From Aureimonas populi (GTDB lineage: Bacteria > Pseudomonadota > Alphaproteobacteria > Rhizobiales > Rhizobiaceae): a stretch of 64,000 nucleotides of DNA. Made by a program: the position numbers and the translations under genes. A model generated the notes under the pieces. That model had not been told where the DNA came from, ran no database searches, and saw only the letters and a list, made by a program, of their open reading frames with translations. The stretch lies in assembly GCF_017815515.1 (NCBI RefSeq), contig NZ_CP072611.1:3720001-3784000 (forward strand), in the 5' to 3' direction. Each line of letters starts with the position of its first letter. The first letter of the stretch is position 1. Positions 58,094 to 64,000 of this stretch are shown here, piece after piece.

Positions 58094-58879
58094 ATGACGA
58101 AAAACGCGAGGATCGCGGCGGCGGTGAAGCGCAAGACCGCAGCACGCGCGCCGAAAATCCCCTATTCGGCCGAGGAGATTGCAGAAATCTTCCGCCGCTT
58201 CGCCGTCCAGCGCGCCAACCCCGCCCCGGAACTGGCGCATGTGAACGACTTCACCCTTCTCGTGGCCGTCGTCCTCTCCGCCCAGGCGACGGACATGGGC
58301 GTGAACCGGGCGACCGGACCGCTCTTTGCGCGCGCCAGCGACCCCGCCGCCATGGCCGCGCTGGGGGAGGATGAGATTCGCGAGGCGATCAAGACCATCG
58401 GCCTCTACCGCAACAAGGCCCGGAATGTGCAGCGCCTCTCGGAAATCCTGCGCGATGCGTATGGCGGCAAGGTGCCGCGCGAGCGCGAGGCGCTGGAGAG
58501 CCTGCCAGGCGTCGGGCGCAAGACCGCCAACGTGGTTCTCAACACCGCCTTCGGGCAGGAAACGCTGGCGGTGGACACCCATATCCAGCGCATCGGCAAC
58601 CGCCTGAAGATCGCCCCCGGCAAGACGCCGGAAGAGGTGGAGCGCGGCTTCCTGAAGATCATCCCGGAGGGCTACCTGCGCCACGCCCACCATTGGCTCA
58701 TCCTGCATGGGCGCTTCGTGTGCAAGGCGCGCAAGCCGGACTGCGCCGTGTGCATCATCGCCGATCTGTGCAGGGCCGACGAGAAGTGGAACGACGTGCC
58801 GGCCGAGCTTATCGCCCTGCCCGATCGAGGGCCGGGTCCGCAGCCGCTTCCACCGGGGGCGACGCGTCCGGGCGGCTGA
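58094..58879 (+). CDS. nth: Endonuclease III
   Basis: Bifunctional DNA glycosylase/AP lyase for oxidised pyrimidines. The 261-residue protein has VVLSAQATDMGVNRAT, LPGVGRKTANVVLN (catalytic Lys), AVDTHIQRIGNRL (catalytic Asp) and the cluster CKARKPDCAVCIIADLC. N- and C-terminal extensions relative to E. coli Nth (basic first 20 residues; Pro-rich tail) are present. ATG 58094. Its last 71 bases overlap the convergent CysZ-like gene. Confidence 0.94.
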   Translation: MTKNARIAAAVKRKTAARAPKIPYSAEEIAEIFRRFAVQRANPAPELAHVNDFTLLVAVVLSAQATDMGVNRATGPLFARASDPAAMAALGEDEIREAIKTIGLYRNKARNVQRLSEILRDAYGGKVPREREALESLPGVGRKTANVVLNTAFGQETLAVDTHIQRIGNRLKIAPGKTPEEVERGFLKIIPEGYLRHAHHWLILHGRFVCKARKPDCAVCIIADLCRADEKWNDVPAELIALPDRGPGPQPLPPGATRPGG

Positions 58880-59588
58880 GCGCGAGCCCGCCTTCGCGCG
58901 CCGAGACGCGCTGGTGCAGATGCACCATGAAGGCGGCGGCGAAGAGGGGCGTCAACAGGTTCAGCACCGGCACCGCGAGGAAGGCCGCCAGCAGAAGCCC
59001 GCCGAGGAAAACCGAGGCCCCGTAGCGCGCGCGAAGTCCCTTCGCCTCCTCTTCCGGCCGGTAGCGCAGGGCCGCGAACTCGAAATATTCCCGCCCCAGG
59101 AGATAGCCGTTCACCACGAAGAAAGCGGCTACGTTCACCAGCGGCACCCACAGCAGCAGGAAGGCGACGAGATTGCCGAGGATCACGATGCCGAAGAACT
59201 TCAGGGAGAGGATCGCCCCCGGCAGGAAATCCATCGCCCGGCCCTTGGGGCTCGCGGGATAATGCCGCTCCTCCACCACCTTCGCCACGTCGTCGAGGAA
59301 CAGCCCGGCGATCACCGCAGAGACGGGCGCGATCAGGAAGGCCAGCAGGAAGGCGAGCGCGATGGAGGCCGCCCAGCCGGCGAAGGTGCCGGCATTGTCC
59401 ACCCAGGCCGGCATGTCGGGCGCGAAATTGGCGAAGAAGGGGATCGCCACCACCTCGAAGAGCCAGCGCACCGCGAACCAGAGGGCGATCAGGACGACGG
59501 CCGTCAGCCCCAGCGTCTTCCACAGCGCGGCGCGGAAGGGCTGGGAGAAGATGTCCGTCAAGGCAAGGCGGGCGGCGGTGAAGATCAT
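58809..59588 (-). CDS. EI24/CysZ-like membrane protein
   Basis: A 259-residue membrane protein of the EI24 domain (CysZ) family, with five to six hydrophobic segments. Pattern: ALTDIFSQPFRAALWKTLGL, the long central helices, then LKFFGIVILGNLVAFLLLWV and NGYLLGREYFEFAALR (typical for the alphaproteobacterial branch). CysZ imports sulfate in E. coli; no cysteine-synthesis genes are nearby, so the substrate is open. Its 3' end overlaps nth antisense by 71 bp. Confidence 0.83.
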   Translation of the reverse strand: MIFTAARLALTDIFSQPFRAALWKTLGLTAVVLIALWFAVRWLFEVVAIPFFANFAPDMPAWVDNAGTFAGWAASIALAFLLAFLIAPVSAVIAGLFLDDVAKVVEERHYPASPKGRAMDFLPGAILSLKFFGIVILGNLVAFLLLWVPLVNVAAFFVVNGYLLGREYFEFAALRYRPEEEAKGLRARYGASVFLGGLLLAAFLAVPVLNLLTPLFAAAFMVHLHQRVSAREGGLALSRPDASPPVEAAADPALDRAGR

Positions 59589-59726
59589 CGGCGGCGGGCT
59601 CCCGGTGGGCTGGTGCCGAGATAGGGCCGGCGCGGCCCCGCCACAATGCCGGCGCTTGCCGCTCGCCTTTTGCGCCCGCGCCGGGTAATGCGCTTCCTGT
59701 AGCGCAGCAGGATCTCAAGGGCCCGG

Positions 59727-60749
59727 ATGCAGACCTTCGACGTTCTCACCATCGGCAACGCCATCGTCGACATCATTTCGCAGACCGACGAGGCGACACT
59801 GGCTCGCCTGAAGGTCCAGAAAAGCGCGATGACGCTCGTGGACACGGATCGCGCGCTGGAGCTCTACGACGCGATGGGGCCGGCGGTGGAGATGTCGGGC
59901 GGCAGCGCCGGCAACACGGTGTCCGGGCTGGTAAGCCTCGGCGGCACGGGCGCCTATTTCGGCAAGGTCTCGAACGACGAGCTGGGCCGCATCTTCGCGC
60001 ACGACATCCACGCGCTCGGTGTCCATTTCGAAAGCGCCCCGCTTGCGGGCGACCCGCCCACCGCGCGCTCGATGATCTTCGTCACGCCGGACGGCGAGCG
60101 CTCGATGAACACCTATCTGGGCGCCTGCACCGAGCTGACGCCCGAGGATATCGACCCCGCCATCGTGGCGGCCGCGCGCGTCACCTATTTCGAGGGCTAT
60201 CTCTGGGACCAGCCGAGCGCCAAGGCGGCCATCGTCAAGGCCGCGCAGCTTGCCCATGAGGCGGGGCGCGAGGTGGCCATGACGCTGTCGGACGCCTTCT
60301 GCGTGGGGCGCTACCGCGCGGAGTTCCTCGAACTGATGCGCTCGGGCAAGGTCGACATCGTCTTCGCCAACGAGGCCGAGGCGCTGTCGCTCTACGAGAC
60401 GCAGGATTTCGAGGAGGCGCTGGAGAAGATCGGCGCCGACACCCACCGTCTCGCCATCGTCACCCGCTCCGAAAAGGGCTGCGTCGTGGTGAAGGGCGCC
60501 GAGCGCCAGGCCTTCCCGGCAAGCCGCGTCGAGCGGCTGCTCGATACCACCGGGGCCGGCGACCTCTTCGCCTCGGGCTTCCTGCGCGGCTACACGGCCG
60601 GCCTTGGCCATGCCGACTGCGCCGCGCTCGGCGCCATCGCCGCCGGGCATATCATCGAGCAGATCGGCCCTCGCCCACAGCGCCCCTTGCGCGACCTGCC
60701 CCAGGCGGCCGCGATCCTGGCCAGGATCGGAGAAAGGAAGGACGCCTGA
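59727..60749 (+). CDS. Adenosine kinase / PfkB-family sugar kinase
   Basis: A 340-residue PfkB kinase of the adenosine-kinase branch widespread in Hyphomicrobiales. N-terminal DVLTIGNAIVDIISQTDE, MSGGSAGNTVSGLVSLGG (ribose contact), GERSMNTYLGAC, and the catalytic/anion-hole motif DTTGAGDLFASGFLRG. It would salvage adenosine to AMP, though ribokinase-like specificity cannot be excluded. Convergent with yifB. Confidence 0.88.
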   Translation: MQTFDVLTIGNAIVDIISQTDEATLARLKVQKSAMTLVDTDRALELYDAMGPAVEMSGGSAGNTVSGLVSLGGTGAYFGKVSNDELGRIFAHDIHALGVHFESAPLAGDPPTARSMIFVTPDGERSMNTYLGACTELTPEDIDPAIVAAARVTYFEGYLWDQPSAKAAIVKAAQLAHEAGREVAMTLSDAFCVGRYRAEFLELMRSGKVDIVFANEAEALSLYETQDFEEALEKIGADTHRLAIVTRSEKGCVVVKGAERQAFPASRVERLLDTTGAGDLFASGFLRGYTAGLGHADCAALGAIAAGHIIEQIGPRPQRPLRDLPQAAAILARIGERKDA

Positions 60750-60794
60750 GGGGCGAGGCACGCGAGGCGGTGGCCCCGCCGATTCGCCTGCCCT

Positions 60795-62327
60795 TCACGC
60801 CGCGTTCCGCAAACGCTCCCCCGCCATGCGGTAGGAGATCGCCTCGGCCAGATGCACGCGCCGCACGGCCGCCTCGCCCTCCAGATCCGCCAGCGTGCGC
60901 GCCACCTTGAGGATGCGGTGATAGGCGCGGGCCGAGAGCTTCATGCGCTCCGCCGCCTCGCTGAGCAGCGCCTGCCCGCTTTCATCCATCATCGCGATCC
61001 GCTCCACCAGCGCGGCCGGGCATTCCGCGTTGCAGCCGATGCCCGGCGTGGCCAGCGCGGTGAAGCGCGCGCTCTGGATGGCGCGCGCCCGTTCCACCCG
61101 CGCCTTCACCGTGGCCGAGGTTTCGCTGGCGCCGGGGCGGATGAGGTCCGCCGCCGTCACGGCCGGCACCTCCACCCGCAGATCGATGCGGTCCAGCAGC
61201 GGGCCCGAGAGGCGGGCCTGATAGTCGCTCGCGCAGCGCGGGCCCCGCGCGCAGCTATGGCCCGGCTCGCCGGCCATGCCGCAGCGGCAGGGGTTCATCG
61301 CCGCCACGAGCTGGAAGCGCGCCGGATAGGAGACGCGATGGTTGGCGCGCGCGATGACGCTCACGCCCGATTCCAGCGGCTGGCGCAGCGAATCGAGCAC
61401 GGCTGGCGAAAACTCGGGAAACTCGTCGAGAAAGAGAACGCCGCGATGGGCGAGCGACACCTCCCCCGGCCGCGCCCTCAGCCCGCCGCCGACCAGGGCG
61501 GCCATGGAAGCCGAGTGATGGGGCGCGCGAAAGGGCCGGCGGTCCGAAAGGCGGCCGCCCGGCAGTTCCCCCGCCACCGAAGCGATCATCGACACTTCCA
61601 GAAGCTCGCTTGGGCCGAGCGGCGGCAGGAGCGAGGGCAGTCGCGCGGCCAGCATGGACTTGCCGGAACCGGGCGGACCGACCATCAGGAGATTGTGCCC
61701 GCCGGCCGCCGCCACTTCCAGCGCGCGCTTGGCCACCGCCTGCCCCTTGATATCGGCGAGATCGGGCATCGCCGCCGCATCCTCGCGGATGGCCGGCCGG
61801 GGCCGGCCGAGAACCTGCGTGCCGCGAAAATGGTTGGCGAGCTGGATGAGGCTGCGAGGAGCGAGAATGGCCATGTCGGGGCTGGCCCAGGCCGCTTCCG
61901 GACCGCAGGCCGCCGGGCAGATCAGGCCGAGGCCCCGCGCATTGGCGCCCACCGCCGCCGGAAGCGCGCCGGCCACGGGCGCCAGCGTTCCGTCCAGCGA
62001 CAATTCGCCGATCACGCAGAAGCCGGAGAGCGCATCGGCCGGAATCGCGTCGAGCGCAGCCATCAGCCCGAGCGCGATGGGCAGGTCGTAATGGCTGCCC
62101 TCCTTGGGCAGGTCGGCGGGCGCCAGATTGACCGTCACCTTCTTGGGCGGCATGGACAGGCCGGAGGCGTGCAGCGCGGCCTGCACCCGCTCCCGGCTCT
62201 CCGTCACGGCCTTGTCGGCAAGGCCCACGATCTGCATGCCCATCTTGCCGGGCGCCACCATCACCTCGACATCGACGGGAACCGCCTCGACGCCCTGGAA
62301 CGCCACGGTTGCGACCCGCGCGATCAT
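60795..62327 (-). CDS. YifB/ComM-family Mg-chelatase-like AAA+ ATPase
   Basis: A 510-residue AAA+ protein. N-terminal Lon-like/ChlI domain (about 1-190, IVGLADKAVTESRERVQAAL, VNLAPADLPKEGSHYDLP), Walker A VGPPGSGKS, Walker B GVLFLDEFPEF, zinc-like cysteines in AAMNPCRCG and C-terminal Mg_chelatase_C helices (LSARAYHRILKVARTLADLE). ComM, its homologue, is a branch-migration helicase for natural transformation. ATG 62327 (MIARVATVAFQG) is the conserved start. Located beside gshB as in many relatives. Confidence 0.92.
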   Translation of the reverse strand: MIARVATVAFQGVEAVPVDVEVMVAPGKMGMQIVGLADKAVTESRERVQAALHASGLSMPPKKVTVNLAPADLPKEGSHYDLPIALGLMAALDAIPADALSGFCVIGELSLDGTLAPVAGALPAAVGANARGLGLICPAACGPEAAWASPDMAILAPRSLIQLANHFRGTQVLGRPRPAIREDAAAMPDLADIKGQAVAKRALEVAAAGGHNLLMVGPPGSGKSMLAARLPSLLPPLGPSELLEVSMIASVAGELPGGRLSDRRPFRAPHHSASMAALVGGGLRARPGEVSLAHRGVLFLDEFPEFSPAVLDSLRQPLESGVSVIARANHRVSYPARFQLVAAMNPCRCGMAGEPGHSCARGPRCASDYQARLSGPLLDRIDLRVEVPAVTAADLIRPGASETSATVKARVERARAIQSARFTALATPGIGCNAECPAALVERIAMMDESGQALLSEAAERMKLSARAYHRILKVARTLADLEGEAAVRRVHLAEAISYRMAGERLRNAA

Positions 62328-62416
62328 GATGCCACCTCGCCCTGCCGGCGTGCCGAACCCAACGCGCACACGCCTCACGCGCAAGGCTAGACGTTTCGCG
62401 GGATCGAAACAAGAAC

Positions 62417-62443
62417 GGGCCGGGAACGAATCGCCCCCGGCCC
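62417..62443 (-). terminator. Hairpin between the SH3 gene and yifB
   Basis: GGGCCGGG (62417-62424) pairs with CCCGGCCC (62436-62443). On the minus strand it is followed by GTTCTTGTTT and lies about 35 bases past the SH3 gene stop; on the plus strand GCCGTTTT follows. Confidence 0.55.
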
Positions 62444-62478
62444 GCCGTTTTCCTCAAAGCTTGCGAAAAGGTAAAATC

Positions 62479-63075
62479 TTACCGATCGCGGCGGTCCTCC
62501 CAGCGGCGGTCGTCCCGCCCGCGATTATCGCCACGCCGGTCGTCGTCCCGGCGATCCCAGCCGCCGCGCCGGTCGTCATCGCGGCGATGCGACTCGCCGC
62601 GCCGGTCGTCGCGCTCACGCCAGTCGGGGCGGCGGTCGTCGCGTCGGTTCCAGTCGCCCCGGCGCGGGCCGTCGTGAATGGAGCGATAACGCTCACGGTC
62701 GCGGTAGAAGGAGCGGCCCTGGTAATGGCGGTCCCAGTAATTGCCGAAGGAGAAGCTGACGACCGGCGGCCCCACACGCTCCACGAAGCGCGGGCCGCTG
62801 TAGCGGGTGCCGCGATAGGTCTGTGCGAGATAGTTCGACGACATCCAGCCGCGATAGCCGCGATAGGTGACGTCGCACCACGAGCGGTTCGACAGGCAGC
62901 CGTGAACCTCCACGGCGGCCCCGCCGCGCACCACGTCCACCGCCGGATAGGCGGTGGAGGGGCCCGAGCGCAAATTGACGTTGGTCGTGGCGATGGCCGG
63001 CGCCGCCGAGGCGATGGCCGGAACCATCAGCGCCCCGGCCAGCGCCAGCGAGCGGATGAGCGTTCTGTTCAGCAT
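62479..63075 (-). CDS. Secreted SH3-domain protein with RD-rich tail
   Basis: A 198-residue exported protein: signal peptide (LIRSLALAGALMVPAIASAA, cut near residue 23), a bacterial SH3 domain (about 25-90, NVNLRSGPSTAYPAVDVV, WCDVTYRGYRGWMSSNYL), a short aromatic linker (YSGPRFVERVG, FGNYWDRHYQGRSFYRD), and then about 70 residues made almost only of R, D, G, W and S in DDRR-type repeats. Similar proteins are common and uncharacterised in Hyphomicrobiales. It probably binds peptidoglycan or anionic polymers. Start ATG 63075. Confidence 0.82.
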   Translation of the reverse strand: MLNRTLIRSLALAGALMVPAIASAAPAIATTNVNLRSGPSTAYPAVDVVRGGAAVEVHGCLSNRSWCDVTYRGYRGWMSSNYLAQTYRGTRYSGPRFVERVGPPVVSFSFGNYWDRHYQGRSFYRDRERYRSIHDGPRRGDWNRRDDRRPDWRERDDRRGESHRRDDDRRGGWDRRDDDRRGDNRGRDDRRWEDRRDR

Positions 63076-63172
63076 GGGGTGTCTCCCTCCGATGAGCTTG
63101 ACGCCAAAATGGCACGCGCAAACCGAACGATCCCGGAACGCCCCGTTCATCGAGCGTTCAAGAACCGCAGGC

Positions 63173-64000
63173 TCAGCGCCTGGCTTCCACCGCATCCCAG
63201 AAGAGGCTGGCGATATCGGCGCCGCCGAAGCGCTTCACCTCCCGGATGCCGGTCGGCGAGGTGACGTTGATCTCGGTGAGATAGTCGCCGATCACGTCGA
63301 TGCCCACGAAGATCTGGCCCCGCTGCTTCAGCGCGGGGCCGATGGCCTCGCAAATCTCGCGCTCGCGGTCCGTCAGCTCCGTCGCCTCCGCGCGCCCGCC
63401 CACATGCATGTTGGAGCGCGCGTCCGTCTCGGACGGCACGCGGTTGATCGCGCCCACCGGCTCCCCGTCGATGAGGATGATGCGCTTGTCGCCTTTGCGC
63501 ACGTCCGGCAGATAGCGCTGGACGATAAAGGGCTCGCGGAACAGGAGCGCGAAGGTCTCCATGAAGGAGGAGAGGTTGCGGTCCTCCCGCGTCAGGTGGA
63601 ACACGCCCGCCCCGCCATTTCCGTAGAGCGGCTTCATGACGATCTCGCCATGCTCGGCGCGGAAGGCGGCGACTTCCTCCGGGTCCTTGGTGATCAGGGT
63701 CTCCGGCATGAGATGGGGGAACTCGGTGACGAAAATCTTCTCGGGCATGTTGCGCACCCAGGCGGGGTCGTTGACCACCAGCGTCCGGGGGTGGATGCGC
63801 TCCAGGAGGTGCGTCGAGGTGATGTAGTTCATGTCGAAGGGCGGGTCCTGGCGCAGGAGCACCACGTCCATGGTGGAGAGGTCGGTGCGCTCCGGCTGGC
63901 CGAGCGTGAAGTGCCGGCCCTGCTCCTCCTGGAGCTTCATCGTCTCCACGCGCGCCGAGACCACGCCGTCGCGGAAGCTCAGGCGGTCGGGCGTGTAGTG
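63173..64000 (-). CDS. gshB: Glutathione synthetase, 3' part (5' end outside window)
   Basis: ATP-grasp enzyme ligating gamma-glutamylcysteine and glycine. The frame is open to the right edge (276 codons present) and begins there with [12 protein letters not shown], so the first ~35 residues are missing. Visible: [49 protein letters not shown] (ATP-grasp loop), [29 protein letters not shown] and [20 protein letters not shown]. An ATG-like start at 63964 would cut conserved sequence and is not the true start. Confidence 0.94.
   Translation of the reverse strand, partial: HYTPDRLSFRDGVVSARVETMKLQEEQGRHFTLGQPERTDLSTMDVVLLRQDPPFDMNYITSTHLLERIHPRTLVVNDPAWVRNMPEKIFVTEFPHLMPETLITKDPEEVAAFRAEHGEIVMKPLYGNGGAGVFHLTREDRNLSSFMETFALLFREPFIVQRYLPDVRKGDKRIILIDGEPVGAINRVPSETDARSNMHVGGRAEATELTDREREICEAIGPALKQRGQIFVGIDVIGDYLTEINVTSPTGIREVKRFGGADIASLFWDAVEARR

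Noticed and set aside
62500..62680. Short tandem repeats that could suggest a CRISPR array
   Set aside because: They are in-frame codons of the DDRR-type tail, with no constant repeat length and no unique spacers.

Overview
This is 64 kb of a very GC-rich chromosome with dense, mostly ATG/GTG-coupled genes. Gene content and order point to an alphaproteobacterium of the order Hyphomicrobiales (Rhizobiales). The supporting clusters are dapF-mtaB-ftsY-yciB, ccmABCDG divergent from acnA, an ialB-family gene before rlmN, an opgGHC-type cyclic glucan locus, an infC with an ATT start, DUF2794/DUF1223/DUF2218/DUF2244 proteins, and one RIME-like intergenic repeat. I would not commit to a family or genus. 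I see no prophage, insertion sequence, CRISPR array or conjugative element; the window is core chromosome.

Layout. 1-7.6 kb: end of dapF, mtaB, ftsY (apparently frameshifted at a run of nine A), an FMN-dependent lactate/2-hydroxyacid dehydrogenase, yciB, a TerB/DUF533 protein, an MFS transporter and a 41-codon coupled ORF. 7.6-10.6 kb (minus): cytochrome c maturation genes ccmA-B-C-D-G, closed by a palindromic repeat. 10.9-15.1 kb: acnA, a DUF1223 protein, a DUF2794 protein. 15.1-18.5 kb (minus): GNAT and isochorismatase-like pair, then a PAS-GGDEF-EAL protein followed by a BLUF photosensor. 18.6-23 kb (minus): Bax inhibitor-1 family protein with an unusual hairpin-rich leader, and a YbbA/YbbP-type ABC exporter divergent from a TesA esterase. 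23-33.4 kb: small housekeeping genes including thpR, a YkvA-like protein, an IalB-family protein, rlmN, a GST, argG, ppa and yggT. 33.5 kb: tRNA-Ala(CGC) behind a clear sigma70 promoter. 34.4-39.7 kb: MarR regulator, then the osmoregulated periplasmic glucan operon opgG - small unknown gene - opgH - opgC - DUF3329 protein. 39.7-43.2 kb: cobT, a TSUP permease, an SDR and an alpha/beta hydrolase. 43.5-51 kb: translation genes infC, rpmI, rplT, pheS and pheT, interrupted by an antisense HTH-less regulator-like gene (between infC and rpmI) and by a glycosyltransferase plus a small membrane protein (between pheS and pheT). 51-64 kb: mepA, glk, an MsbA-like ABC exporter, dapB, two endonuclease III paralogues with an AraC-Ogt fusion, a CysZ-like protein, adenosine kinase, yifB, an SH3 protein and the 3' part of gshB.

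Functionally the window is dominated by core processes: lysine/peptidoglycan precursors (dapF, dapB, mepA), translation (mtaB, rlmN, infC, rpmI, rplT, pheST, tRNA), protein targeting (ftsY), heme and cytochrome c export, the TCA cycle, and envelope glucans. No large novel system is evident. The items most worth a second look are the ftsY frameshift site, the hairpin leader in front of the BI-1 gene, the split BLUF / c-di-GMP operon, the unknown ORF wedged between opgG and opgH, and the insertions into the infC-rpmI and pheS-pheT neighbourhoods.
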